Source: Eustoma russellianum (taxonomy: Eukaryota; Streptophyta; Magnoliopsida; Gentianales; Gentianaceae). From it: 64,000 nucleotides of DNA. The position numbers and the translations under genes are program-made. The stretch is taken from positions 13,006,804-13,070,803 of the forward strand of contig AP025067.1 in NCBI GenBank assembly GCA_036186865.1, read 5' to 3'. Positions 1 to 11,724 of the stretch are shown piece by piece. Position 1 is the stretch's first letter. Each line of letters starts with the position of its first letter. Below the pieces are notes generated by a model, which saw nothing but the letters and a program-made list of their open reading frames with translations, had not been told where the DNA came from and made no database searches.

Positions 1-92
1 ATACACGGTGCAAGAAATGAAACAGCGGCGTCAGCGTGCGAAAAATGATATATTGGGACCGTCGGGGTGAAAGAAAAGAAAACGTACCAAGT

Positions 93-364
93 CTGCCTGT
101 ACCTAATGAAGTACAGGCAGAGAACACTTGACGTTGACAATCTGCATGGAAGACTGTAAGTATGTTAGCGAGGCGCCCACGCTCCAAATTGGCATTACAG
201 TTACAGCGGCGGCCATTTATCGTGGGAACAAATACAGCATTAAAGTGGATAACTATATAAATTATGCAGCAGTGAATCAAATGAGTATGATGCGTACCGG
301 GCCTGCCTGTGACTAGTAGGACACGGGCAGAATATCTTAAAGAACAGCAACCCATAAGGTAGAC
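93..364 (-). other. LINE A 3' region: two hairpin modules
   Basis: On the minus strand two modules follow ORF2. Module 1 has its box at 364-347 (GTCTACCTTATGGGTTGC) and its hairpin at 330-303. Module 2 has its box at 154-136 (GTCTTCCATGCAGATTGTC) and its hairpin at 120-93. In both, the box start lies 34 nt before the stem start, the hairpin is 10 + 8 + 10 nt, and GGTACG follows after 4 nt. Stem 2 is perfect (CTGCCTGTAC with GTACAGGCAG); stem 1 has one internal mismatch and a terminal one. The same layout recurs in B, E and F. Confidence 0.8.
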
Positions 365-371
365 TAAAGTG

Positions 372-3300
372 TCAAGCTGTGCGCAAGGCCGCCGACGTGA
401 GATCCAACGTAACTGATGCCTTGACCAGGGGGGAAGCGTGTGACTGTTGAAAACACCCGTTGCAGGATGCATCATCGCATGTTGGGCAAGATAATGAGCT
501 GGCATATTAGTCTCACGGTACATGTGAATTATCCCCAATCGATGCTGCCTAACCAAAGCTTTTAGCTGCCGGAGATGGTAATTTTCCGAAGGTTGCCGCG
601 GCTTGCATAGACATGATAGCATTTGAGCACAATCAGACTCAACAATGAGCAAACGATAAAGTGGAAGAAAATACATCAAGCCAAAAAGAGTAGCCTGAAT
701 CTCTGCCTGCAAAGGTGTACTGTGAGGCAGACGAAATGATAGCGCCCGAATGCAACGACCATCTTGATCACGTAATATTGCCCCACCCGCAGCATAGTGT
801 CGGCCAACTGCTGCATCCACATTTAATTTGAGCCGACCAGAGGGAGGAGTTTGCCATCTAATAACCCGGAGACGCGGAGGGCGAATCCGAGGGAGCCAGG
901 AGAGAGAGGGTAGTGGACCCGCTGCCAGCTTGGACCCCTAGATCTTCAGCATCCATATGTGAATATCAAAGTGAATGGAATTATGCAACCCCGCAGTCGA
1001 AAAGACTGTAGTGTCCCCATATATTAACTGTGCATATTGACGCCAAATGTTTGATAATACAATTGCAGGAATGACTATCTTTAAAACTCTCGATAGCGAT
1101 GAAAAATTGGACCGATACCACCATGATAATAAATATTGTCGCAGAGATAGAGATGCCGGCGGTACGCCATGTAGTTCAACAGCAAAAAAACTCCATAAAT
1201 ATCGAATGCGAGAATAGTAAATGAATATATGGTCCGCTGTGGCTGAATGTGACCTGCAAAAAGGACATTGGGTTGGACGCGCCATCAAATATTGTCCTAT
1301 GTAATCTTCAAATGGCATGGCTGAATGAAATAAGCGCCACAACAATATCCGAATGGATGGAGAGTGGTGCTTAAACCAAATAAATGTTGTCAATAGCAGT
1401 GTTGGCCGTGACACCCTACATATATCATAGGCCGACTTAAGTGAAAACTCCCCTGAAGACGTAGCTGTCCATGATAGAAAGGATCCCGAGCCAGTTGAAT
1501 GGGAAATATAAATGGGGTGAATTCGACAGATAGATCTCCAAACTGCTGAATCTGGTAGCCTCGGATTATAATCACCCCGCCGTCCGTATTTAAAGTGCAT
1601 ATACTGACTCCATAAAGTATCATGACACTGATATGTCCACCAAATTCGACATTGATATGCCTGTTGCAAGTCACGAAGATTGCAAAGTCCTAATCCGCCT
1701 TCCTCGACAGGAGTAGTGATGTTTTTCCATGCGACCCAATGATGTCTATCTCCCCAAAAAACCGCCAACATCTTTCTGTCAAGCATGCGAATGACGGACT
1801 TAGGCATGCCGCCTACCGCCAAAATTTGTAGCGGGAGCGCCGCAATGACGGAACGTAAAAGCACTAGTCGCCCCCCCGAAGAGAGAAGGCGAGAATGCCA
1901 GCCATTTAGCCGGTCATCCACATGCTGTAAAAGGGATGAACAGTGCCTAGCCCGAGGGATGCCCTTATGAAGATAAGAACCAAGATATCGAAAAGGCAGG
2001 GTTGTTGGGCGCATACCTAGAATTTCTTTGATATTTCGACATTGTCTTGCGGTGATATTTGACGATGGTATGAAACTGCTTTTATTAACATTTACCTTTT
2101 GTCCTGAAGCAGTTTCATATGTAGTGAGAAATGAGTGGAACCGTCGAAGATTTCTCTGTGTACCTCGTAAGAAGATAAGCAAATCATTTGCATAAGCCAA
2201 GTGCGAAATGGTCATAGGTATTCTCCCCATCCGAAATGATTGAATGCTGCCCGCGGCAACCAGTGCCTTCAGTCCCCTACTAAATCCCTCAAATGATAGA
2301 ATAAACAATAAAGGTGATAAGGGGTCACCCTGCTTGACGCCCCTGAAAGGCCGAAAATATGGTGATGGTTGCCCATTGATTAAGACTGACATCCTCGTGG
2401 CACTGAGATGATTAGTTATAATCCGAATGAAAAAATCGGAAAATCCAAATTTGCGCAGAAGTAGTTGAAGATATTCCCAGCTTACCCGGTCAAAAGCATT
2501 CATCATATCTAATTTCAAACATAACTGTGGCCCGCCTCTGTCCAACATATGCACCATTTCACGAGCCAAAAGCACTTGAGTTGAAATATCATTACCCGCG
2601 AGAAAACATGTTTGCTCCGGCGAAATTAATTTTGGTAGCAGCTGACCCAAACGAGTGGCAATAATACGAGTGCAAACTTTGCTGAGGAAATTTGTGAGAC
2701 AAATAGGACGAAAATCACCAAATGTCTGTGGCGACTGTGTTTTTGGGATAAGAGTAAGTAACGCACTAGCCATGACGGTCGGCTGTGGAACCCCAATGAA
2801 AAATTATTGCACTGCTTTTAGAACATCCAAATGTATTATAGGCCAACACGAACGGTAGAAATGTCCATGAAAACCATCCGGCCCTGCCGCACTCTGTGGA
2901 TCCAAAATCCATATTGCCGCTTTTACCTCTGACTCTAATGGAAACTGTATAAGCATTAAATTATCCGCGTCAGTTACTAGATGTGGTATATGCGATAATA
3001 CCTCAGTATGATTGGCCGTAGGCACACGGGCAAATAAATCCTTATAAAAATCAACTGCAGTGATCATAATATCCTCCGGCTGTGTCAACAGTGTTCCCTG
3101 CGAGTTCTGAAGCTGACGAATACAGAGCTGTGAACGCTTACCTTTGACAAGAGAGTGAAAGTAGCGGGTGTTAGCATCACCTTCTTGTAACCATTTTACA
3201 CGAGCCTTTTGTTTCCAGTATAGTAGTTCATACTTTGAGGCAAGTAAATAATGCATCGGCCATGTTCACTGATAAGCTTTGTCTCCGTGAGTCGACCAGA

Positions 3301-4508
3301 GGTTTTCTTGTTCCTGTGCTAAAAAACTAAAAAATAGCTCCCATGCTCGTTTCAAGTATGGTTTCCTGAATTTACCTGTTTTAGGAGAGCCTGATACTGA
3401 GTAGGACCCACTCTGGCAGCTGAACTTGTTTGTCTATTTTTTTCTATTATGGCTCTTGTGCTGTGCTGCTTGTAGTGGCGTATGATGTCTGCCTGAATGA
3501 ACCCTTTTGTGTATCACCTGAAGGAATCCTTGCTTTGGCCTGATAAAATACCTCCCGCGCTGCTTCCGTAGGGTTAGCGTCCCAGCTATTTTCTGCTCTA
3601 TTAAGATGTTCCTCTGCATCCTTCAATGTGCTGAAAATATTCCCAAATATATTCTTATTCCAGTGCTGAATATCTTTCTTCAGAGAAAATAATTTGTTCT
3701 AGAAGCCCCGCATGCCGCCTGTAGTTGGATACGATAGCCATGCATGCCGCACATAATTATGAAAATCAGGATGGTGTAGCCATGCGTCTAGAAACCGGAA
3801 GGAGCGGCGGGTGGGCTGGGTACTTAGCTGACATTGTATCAAGAGCGGAGTGTGGTCCGATGTAACGCGTGGCAAGTGAGTGAGTCGCAGAGTGTCAAAC
3901 ATATCATGCATCAGAGAATTAATAAAAATCCAGTCTAGCCTCCGGCGGACACGTCCAAGGCTGCGACCTTCAGCCCAAGTAAAATGCGTGCCTTGATATG
4001 GTGGCGACATAAGAGAACAAGCTTCAATACAGTCATTAAAATCTTGTAATGCAGATAAAGAAGGTGTAGAGCGGCCATTATGATCTTCAATGGTGCGAAA
4101 CGTATTGAAATCACCACCAATCATCCAGGGTAGCTGTAACCCCGTGGAGAAATCACATAGCGCGCGCCATAATTGCTGACGTTGTGTGGCTGTATGCTTT
4201 GCATAGACTAAAGAGAGAACAAAAGAATGCTGCTGCGAGACCGAAGACAGAGTCAAGTGGATCACTTGATCTTGATCCTGTGTGGCAAGCAAACAAAACT
4301 CATTATCCCGCCAGAAAAACCATATATGCTCCGATTGTGAAGCATAACAGTGTGAAAAGCCAAGACGCAAACCAAATCTATGTACTTGTGCAGGGGTATG
4401 CTTAGGTTCAATTAACGCAACTAAATTTAAACGATGTTCTCTAATCAACTGCTGTAATCTAGGCAAGGACGTGCGCATGCCTCGAATGTTCCATATTAAT
4501 ATATTCAT
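372..4508 (-). pseudogene. LINE A ORF2 (endonuclease-RT-RNase H), broken
   Basis: This ORF2 begins with an AP-endonuclease domain (WNIRGMRTSLPRL, IGGDFNTF, SDHTPL), then RT, a zf-RVT region (CPFCRSHSATADH) and RNase H (KLNVDAAVGRHY, QAEIQA, VESDCAQM, MPAHYLAQ). Lesions seen are a TAG at 3699-3701 (a Tyr codon in B), an insert of about 280 bp near 3250-3530 with frame change, a TAA at 2804-2806 just before the RT fingers, a TAG at 938-940, and a 1-nt loss near 430 relative to B. The RT catalytic box reads AYAND instead of the YADD of the sister copies, which removes a metal-binding Asp. The true end is the TGA at 372. The copy is certainly non-functional as an RT. Confidence 0.9.
3245..3530 (-). 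other. Unexplained ~280-bp insert inside LINE A ORF2
   Basis: In B the ORF2 region between AREAYYQAKA and YLLASNYELQYW is continuous, but in A the same points are separated by about 280 bp with no counterpart. On the element's strand the insert contains a short open stretch reading about RVGPTQYQALLKQVNSGNH. This weakly recalls the linker after the gag knuckle in some Ty1-copia polyproteins. I see no terminal repeats or clear target duplication. Boundaries are approximate, from comparison with B only. Confidence 0.5.
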
Positions 4509-5788
4509 TGAGTAAGGCTAGAAACACTTCCCTGAATGATTTGAGATGCGCTGCACGTCAGAATGGTCGACGGTGGTAATGGTGGCAGGTCCTTTCGAGT
4601 TCGGCGTTTCCGACGTGGGACAACTGGTACAAACGGTGCTTCCTCCGACTGATCATTCAGTCTAGATATTAATACGTCATCATCAGGCGACGAGTCCAAC
4701 AGCTGCATGCGATGTGCAACTTCGGCGGGTACCGTGAGAGGGGCCTCAGCCTGCACCTCAACCGGCAATTCAGTATCCGACAAGTGGCCAATATCTGTAT
4801 GAGTGACGTCATCTGGCAGTTGGTGATCCGCGGCATCACAAAAAGTGTCTTGTAGCTGACCGTCCTCCACATCCTGTGGATCAGTATTAGTGACAGGAGC
4901 AATCGTTGGAGGCACCTCAGCTGGCGGCATATCAGACATGGAATCTTGAGGTGGCAGGGAGGATGATGGCTCTGTAGGAGGTGGTTCGACTGCCTTCTTC
5001 TTAACTGGGGTCCATCGCTGCTTTGGTGGACGAGACAGGGGTGGCGGCGGAGGCGGCGGAATGGTCAACGGAGCTGACTGGTTTGGCGCACAAGACGAGT
5101 GGTCATGCCCAAGACGATGACAAGTAGTACAAAATTTGGGCAAATCCTCATAGATCACTGACTGTAATATAAGCCGTTGCTTTGCTTGCAGATATATTTT
5201 TTGTGGCAGATCCTGCGAGACATCGACCTCAACACATACTCTTGCCACGAAAGGTCTGAGACCATCAGAGGTGGCAACGTCGAGCTTGAGTGGGGAGCCA
5301 ATCGGCTTCACTATTTCAAAAAGAGCATCGCGGCAGTGCAGATGGATTGGTAAACCAGGAAAGGCAACCCAGACTGGAACAATGGGTACATCAGCCGAAG
5401 GATCAAAGTCCACATTCCACTTAGTTATACGCATATGACATCCTGATATAAGCCATGATCGACGATAAAAACATCTGAGATAATCTGCTTCTTGGCGAAA
5501 ATTCAAAAGGATGTGGGTTTGATCAATAAGTGTGATGCGCAAATCATGATGAAATCCAATTTTTTCAAATACATCTTGGATCACCTTCAATGGTGGTCGT
5601 CCGTACCAAAACGTGCCAACCAGGGAATATTTGAATGGCGCGGCTAGAGCATCGATTTCAGAATCGAGAAAAGAGATCATAGGAATACCTTTGTGCCTTG
5701 AAAATGTTTTTGGTGAAATGCTGATTTTTTCTGCAGATGAGCCGCCGGAAACAACATCAGCGAATGAAGGAGGTTTCGACGTCGTCAT
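4505..5788 (-). CDS. LINE A ORF1 protein (DUF4283 + CCHC zinc knuckle), intact
   Basis: An uninterrupted ORF of 427 codons encodes the nucleic-acid-binding ORF1 protein typical of plant L1 elements. I chose the ATG at 5788 because B and C start at an equivalent place; the frame stays open upstream only through low-complexity TA repeat coding for IYIY. A DUF4283-like domain spans about residues 35-190 (GTFWYGRPPLKVI, FYRRSWLISG). It is followed by a CX2CX4HX4C knuckle, CTTCHRLGHDHSSC, then a proline run and an acidic, low-complexity C-terminus. By family the protein should coat element RNA in a cytoplasmic RNP. The TGA stop overlaps the ORF2 start as ATGA (4508-4505). This is one of the few unbroken reading frames in the window. 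Confidence 0.9.
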   Translation of the reverse strand: MTTSKPPSFADVVSGGSSAEKISISPKTFSRHKGIPMISFLDSEIDALAAPFKYSLVGTFWYGRPPLKVIQDVFEKIGFHHDLRITLIDQTHILLNFRQEADYLRCFYRRSWLISGCHMRITKWNVDFDPSADVPIVPVWVAFPGLPIHLHCRDALFEIVKPIGSPLKLDVATSDGLRPFVARVCVEVDVSQDLPQKIYLQAKQRLILQSVIYEDLPKFCTTCHRLGHDHSSCAPNQSAPLTIPPPPPPPLSRPPKQRWTPVKKKAVEPPPTEPSSSLPPQDSMSDMPPAEVPPTIAPVTNTDPQDVEDGQLQDTFCDAADHQLPDDVTHTDIGHLSDTELPVEVQAEAPLTVPAEVAHRMQLLDSSPDDDVLISRLNDQSEEAPFVPVVPRRKRRTRKDLPPLPPSTILTCSASQIIQGSVSSLTQ

Positions 5789-5805
5789 GATGGAGATGCG
5801 AATTG

Positions 5806-5806
<1 letters not shown>

Positions 5807-5889
<83 letters not shown>

Positions 5890-5919
5890 ATGTATGTATG
5901 TATATATACATATATATAT
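5807..5919. repeat. TA / TATG microsatellite between LINEs A and B
   Basis: A long (TA)n run passes into TATG repeats and then TATATACATATATATAT. It separates the 5' ends of two head-to-head LINEs. The last 33 bp (5887-5919) recur exactly after the poly(A) of B at 12278-12310, so this part is the B target-site duplication and existed before B inserted. Confidence 0.9.
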
Positions 5920-6097
5920 TAAGAAAGGATGGCGCAAGGGCTCCGACGATCTCGGCGGCTTTAGCCGCCGCCGCTGCTGTATTCGCTCACACCGCCGCCG
6001 CAGTTGCCTTGCTACACCGCCGTCGCAACGCCTTCCATCGCACCTCATACCAGTACCTTCGATTTCTTCCTCTACACCAGCATCTCCCACGATCACA

Positions 6098-7439
6098 ATG
6101 ACATCGGCTCCAACGTTTGCGGCTGTGGTTTCCGGAACCACGGCGGCACCCACACTCAGTATCACTCCCAAAACAGTCTCCAGGCATAAAGGTATTCCAT
6201 TGATATCGTTTTTAGACTCTGAGATTGATGCCCTAGCTGCGCCATACAAATATTCGTTAGTTGGCACGTTTTGGTATGGAAGACCACCATTGAAGGTGAT
6301 TCGGGAGGTCTTTGAAAAAATAGGCTTTCACAATGATCTCCGCATCACGCTTATAGATCAAACGCATATTCTTTTGAATTTTCGCCAAGAAACTGATTAT
6401 CTCAGATGCTTCTACCGTCGATCATGGCTTATTTCTGGTCGCCATATGCGTATAACTAAATGGACAGTGGATTTTGATCCGACTACGGACGTTCCGATTG
6501 TACCGGTCTGGGTAGCATTACCAGGTTTACCGGTGCACTTGCATTGCAGAGAAGCTCTTTTTGAAATAGTGAAGCCGATAGGTTCACCACTGAAACTTGA
6601 TGCCGCCACCTCAGATGCACTGCGGCCTTCTGTCGCCCGAATTTGTGTTGAAGTTGATGTTTCACAGGACCTGCCCCAAAAGATTTATTTGCAGGCAAAA
6701 CAACGTTTAATATTGCAAACGGTGATCTACGAGGATTTGCCAAAATATTGCACTGCATGCCATCGATTAGGGCATGATCATGCGTCATGCGACCCTAAAC
6801 AGCCCTCGGCGTCCAATATTCCACCACCACCACCGCCCCCCCCCATCACGTCCGCCCAAGCAGAGATGGACACCTGTCAAGCATAAGCCAGATGTTGTCC
6901 CCTCGACAACTTCCTTGCAGCCGACTGCTATGCCTTCAATGCCGCCTGCACCTGCGGCGGAAGACCGATCTGAACATAGGCCTGGTATACTACATACGGC
7001 TGGACTGCTTCATTCGGAGGAGCCACTTCCGGATCATTCCATCGATTCGGATACTCATGTTGATCTACAAGTGGAGGTCGATCCCCAGCCTCAAGACACC
7101 TATTGTGATGCCCCGGATCATCATTTACCAGAGGATATCCCTCATACGGAGCTTGGACATTCTTCAGACACGGAACTACCAGATGAGGGTCTGGAGGCAG
7201 CACATCTTACAGTTCCTACAGAGATTTCTCAGCGCATTCAGCGCCTTGACTCATCACCTGCAGATGATATATTGATATCACGTTTGCCTGATAATCCCGA
7301 GGAGGCGCCTTTTGTGCCAGTTGTACCACGTCGGAAACGCCGCATGAAAAAAGACCTCCCTCCGTTGCCCCCATCTACTGTTCTCACGCGTAGTGCTTCT
7401 CACGTTTTGCAGGGAAGTGTCTCAAACCTTACTCAATGA
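6098..7439 (+). pseudogene. LINE B ORF1 (DUF4283 + CCHC), one frameshift
   Basis: ORF1 begins at the ATG at 6098 and runs in one frame to 6886 through the DUF4283-like domain (KYSLVGTFWYGRPPLKVI) and the knuckle CTACHRLGHDHASC. At a run of eight C (about 6837-6844) coding for the proline tract, the frame changes; the rest (SRPPKQRWTPVKHKP to the end) is read in the other frame to the TGA at 7439. A is continuous at this point. A homopolymer slip is the simplest cause. Productive slippage cannot be excluded, but nothing here supports it. The stop overlaps the ORF2 start as ATGA at 7436-7439. Confidence 0.88.
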
Positions 7440-10400
7440 ATATATTAATTTGGAATATTCGAGGCATGCGCACGTCTTTGCCTCGCTTGAAACAGTTGAT
7501 TAGAGAATATCGTGTTCATTTGCTTGCATTGATTGAACCTAAACATACTTCATCACAAATCCAGCGGTTTTGTCTTACACTAGGATTCTCACATTGTTAT
7601 GCTTCACAATCGGAACGTATATGGTTTTTCTGGAAGGATAATGAATTTCGTTTGGTGACTACGCAGGATCAGGGTCAAGTCTTACATTTGACTCTTTCTT
7701 CACACTCACAGCAGCAACAGTTTGTTCTATCTCTTGTGTACGCGAAGCATACAGCTTTTCAGCGTCGAAGTCTATGGCGAGATTTATGTCATTTTTCTGA
7801 AGGATTACAGCTGCCGTGGTTGATAGGGGGGGATTTCAACACCTTCCGTGCAATTGAGGACCATCAGGGTCGCTCCACGCCACCTCTATCCGCGATGCAG
7901 GACTTCAATGACTGCATTGAATCATGCTCTCTTATGTCTCCACCGTATCATGGCACGCGTTTTACTTGGGCGGAGGGACGTGGCCTTGGGCGAGTTTGCA
8001 GAAGGCTAGATTGGATCTTTCTTAATTCACGGATGCAAGATCTGTTCGACGTGCTACGACTTACACATTTACCGAGAGTGACATCGGATCATACTCCACT
8101 TTTGATTCAATGCCAGCAAAGCACCCAACCAACTCGTCGTTCTTTTCGGTTCTTGGATGCGTGGCTACATCATCCTGATTTTCATGCATATATGCGCCAG
8201 GCATGGTTATCGTATCCAACGACTGGTGGTATGAGGGGTTTCTATGCCAAGTTGTTTGCCTTAAAGAGGGATATTCATCATTGGAACAAACATATATTCG
8301 GTAATATCTTTAGCAAATTGCAGCATGCAGAGGATAATCTTACGGCCGCAGAAAATCACTGGGACAACACGTCAACAGAGGAGGCACGTGAGGCATATTA
8401 TCAGGCCAAGGCTCAGTATTTGCTTGCTTCAAATTATGAGTTACAATACTGGAAACAAAAGGCTCGTGTTAAATGGTTACAAGAAGGGGATGCCAACACA
8501 CGATATTTTCATTCTCTGGTTAAAGGTAAGCGCTCACAGCTTTGCATTAGACAACTGAAAAATGAACAGGGTGACGTAATCACACAACCGGATGAGATAA
8601 TGATGGCTGCGGTGGATTATTATAAGGGACTCTTTGCTCATGTACAAACCTCTAATTACGAGGATATATTGTCCCATATTCCGACACTTCTCACTGATGA
8701 GGATAATCTCATGCTTACACAATTGCCGACGGAGTTAGAGGTTAAACAAGCTGTATGGAGCTTGGATCCACAGAGTGCTGCAGGCCCTGATGGCTTTCAT
8801 GGTAATTTTTATCGATCGTGCTGGTCTGTAATTCATTTAGATGTGTTAAAAGCGGTGCAAGAGTTTTTCATAGGGGTACCCCAACCACCGGTCATGGCGA
8901 GTGCACTATTGACTCTTATACCGAAATCACAGTCACCGCAGACGTTTAGTGAATTTCGACCTATTTGCCTCACCAATTTTATTAGCAAAGTATGTACTCG
9001 TGTTATTGCGTCAAGGCTGAATAGGCTATTACCCACTTTAATATCACCAGAGCAGACAGGATTTCTTGCGGGTCAGGATATTTCCACTCAGGTGCTTTTG
9101 GCTCGGGAAATGATTCATCAGCTGGACAGGGGTGGGCCGCAGGTATGTCTTAAATTAGACATGATGAAGGCTTTTGATCGGGTGAGTTGGGATTATCTTC
9201 GCTTGCTCCTGCACAAGTTTGGTTTCTCTGATTTTTTCATTCGGATTATCCTCAATCATCTAAGAGCAACGAAAATGTCAGTCTTAATCAATGGTCAACC
9301 CTCGCCATATTTTCGGCCATTCAGGGGAGTAAAACAGGGAGATCCTCTATCGCCATTGCTATTTATTTTGTCATCTGAGGGATTTAGCAGGGGGCTGAAG
9401 GCTCTGGTGGAAACAGGCAGAATCCAGACATTTCGGTTGGGCAGAGTTCCGTTCACTATTTCTCACTTGGCATATGCAGATGATTTGCTCATCTTCCTTC
9501 GTGGTACACAGCAGAATTTACGGCGCTTCCATGCGTTTCTCACTACTTATGAAATCGCTTCAGGTCAGAAGGTAAATTTCCAAAAAAGTAATTTCATCCC
9601 ATCCTCTGCTATCACGAGTCGGCAATGTCGTATAATCAGAGATATTCTTGGCATGAGATTAGCCACACTGCCATTACGCTATCTCGGATCCTATCTGCAT
9701 AAGGGAATTCCACGGGCTTCACATTTTTCGTCACTCTTACAGCACATGGATGGCCGATTAAATGGCTGGCATTCTCGCCTTCTTTCTATGGCAGGGAGAC
9801 TTGTCCTGATCCGTTCGGTTCTGGCAGCGCTACCTTTACATATACTAGCGGCAGGTGGTATGCCGCAATCAATCATTCGAGTGCTTGAAAGAAAGATGGC
9901 AGCATTTTATTGGGGGAAAGGCATCATTGGGTGGCATGGAAAGACATTTCTATACCAGTAGAAGAAGGTGGTTTGGGAATTCGCAACCTTCGAGAGCTAC
10001 AACAGGCATATCAATGCCAAATTTGGTGGAAATATCAGTGCCAAAACACTCTATGGAGTAGGTATATGCAGCATAAATATGGGAGACGGAATGACTATAT
10101 TCCAAGACTTACAGATTCCCCGGTCTGGAAATCTATCTGTCGCATTCATCCCATTTGTCTCCCAAATTCTAGTGGGTTGGGCACATTTCTATCATGGGCG
10201 CTTACGCCTTCGGGAGAGTTTTCGATAAAATCAGCATACATGATTTGTCGGATTTCACGGCCTACGTTAATGTCAGCTAGGTTTATTTGGAGTAAACACC
10301 ACTCGCCTTCCATTCGAATGTTTTTGTGGCGCATGTTTCATTCGGCCCTCCCATTCGAAGATTATATCGGCAGCTACACCATGGCGCGACCAACTCAATG

Positions 10401-11295
10401 TCCTTTCTGTAAAACACATTCAGCTACGGTCGATCATCTGTTCATCACCTGCTCGCGCATCCGTTTTCTCTGGAGTTTTTTTGCCGCGGAGCTTGATGGC
10501 GTGCATCCGTCAACATTATCGCTTAGGCAATATATCATGGCATGGTGGTATAGATCCAATGTCACATCCCTCCTAGGCGTCTTGCGGCTAATACTTCCTG
10601 GGATAATATTAAATAATATTTGGCGTCATTATGCGCAGCTAACTTATGGTGACACCATTCGCTTCTCCACAACAGCAGTCCGTAATTCTATTCATTTTGA
10701 TATTCACACGTGGATGATGAAGATACAGGAAACCAAGCTAGCTGCACTTCCATTTGCTCCTCTACCATGGCTTCCTCGGATTCGACCGCCTAGACTACGA
10801 ATTATGCGCTGGCAAACCCCTCCCTCTGGCAGGCTCAAACTAAATGTGGATGCCGCTGTGGGACAGCACTACACGGCGGGCGGCGGAATCCTCCGCGATC
10901 ATAATGGTTCATGCATCAAGGCCCTTTCATTTCGGCTACCTCGTTGCCCCCCTCTGCAGGCTGAGATACAGGCCACCCTGTTTATCCTGCTGTATTTCAT
11001 CCCATTTTACCGTTCGATAATTGTAGAATCAGACTGTGCTCAAATGATTGCAAGCCTAAGCAGGCCGCGTCGCTCAACAGGCAATTATCATCTCCGTCTA
11101 CTACATGAGCTCATTTGTCAGCATCGACTAGACTTAGTGCATACATATCGTGAGACAAATATGCCGGCACACTATCTAGCACAACATGCAATGTTGCAGC
11201 CTCTAACGGGGGAGTACAACAGCTCTACTCTTCCACCCCTGGTCAAGGCTTCGGTGGCACTTGATCTTTCCTCGGTGGCTTTACGCGCAGCATGA
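7436..11295 (+). pseudogene. LINE B ORF2 (EN-RT-zf-RVT-RNase H), one frameshift
   Basis: This is the best preserved ORF2 of its subfamily. The first 841 codons hold the endonuclease (WNIRGMRTSLPRL; GDFNTF; SDHTPL) and the RT (LTLIPKSQSPQTF, LKLDMMKAFDRVSW, GVKQGDPLSPLLF, AYADDLLIF). Near 9910-9920 a 1-nt indel in a G/A run shifts the frame. Translation then continues (ERHHWVAWKDISIPVEEGG) through zf-RVT (CPFCKTHSATVDH) to an RNase H with NVDAA, QAEIQA, ESDCAQ and PAHYLAQ. By family it nicks target DNA, primes reverse transcription on the nick and may degrade template RNA. A C-terminal RNase H is known in a branch of plant L1 elements. Apart from the shift I see no lesion in the catalytic boxes. 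Confidence 0.92.
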
Positions 11296-11302
11296 TCTTC
11301 AT

Positions 11303-11724
11303 TTCTAAAATATGCGTTGGATTTATTGGCAATTCTCTGCCCGTGTACTAAGGGACACGGGCAGAATCGGCTGCTGCGATATGACTGAGACCCGCCGCTT
11401 CATAGATGTACGCAATTCTCAAGTCTTCCATATGGATTGGCCATGTCATCTTCTCGCTGCCTGTACACTGATCAGTACAGGCAGCCTCGGTACGTTTTCT
11501 TTTCTCAGGCATTCAGATTATTCTTTTACACACTTCAGCCAGCTGACATTGAGTTATGCTTTGCATTTGTTGTCGGTTATGAGCATTGGAGGGAACAACA
11601 AAGGTATTTGTGGCAATTTTCTATTGCACAAGACACAGGCGCCAGCTTATCATTTCTCCCCGGTCGGATGCATGGTTTGGCTTTGCACATGTAGTTCTGC
11701 CGGCACTTCATCATGTGCCGGCAG
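11303..11724 (+). other. LINE B 3' region: three hairpin modules
   Basis: The three hairpins lie at 11337-11364, 11457-11484 and 11697-11724, each 10-bp stem + 8-nt loop + 10. The left arms are CTGCCCGTGT, CTGCCTGTAC and CTGCCGGCAC, and each right arm is the exact complement. The stems therefore differ in sequence but all pair perfectly. A box related to GTCTTCCATATGGATTGGC begins 34 nt before each stem (11303 degenerate, 11423 exact, 11663 GTCGGATGCATGGTTTGGC). Four nt after each stem comes GG (GGCTGC, GGTACG, GGTTGT). This repeated fixed geometry points to a functional RNA element rather than chance. Confidence 0.85.

Larger units (their letters stand above)
1..5806 (-). mobile_element. LINE A (plant L1-type), 3' end beyond window
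   Basis: This is a minus-strand non-LTR retrotransposon. Reading right to left it has about 18 nt of leader, ORF1 (5788-4505), ORF2 (4508-372) and part of a 3' region carrying two hairpin modules. Its 5' end abuts a (TA)n tract at 5807. Such a short leader suggests slight 5' truncation, because copies B and C have about 170-180 nt before ORF1. The 3' tail hairpin and poly(A) seen in the sister copies are not reached, so the element continues off the left edge and no target-site duplication can be checked. It is closest to B, E and F in protein and 3' sequence. ORF1 is open, but ORF2 carries several lesions, so the copy cannot move by its own RT. Confidence 0.93.

Noticed and set aside
5613..6101. 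162- and 153-codon frames rich in IYIYIY around the TA repeat (also 18639, 29687, 29743)
   Set aside because: They are translations of TA/TATG microsatellites fused to antisense LINE sequence.
6774..7439. Independent gene at the ORF1 C-terminus of LINE B
   Set aside because: It is the continuation of ORF1 after a frameshift at a C8 run; A has the same sequence in one frame.
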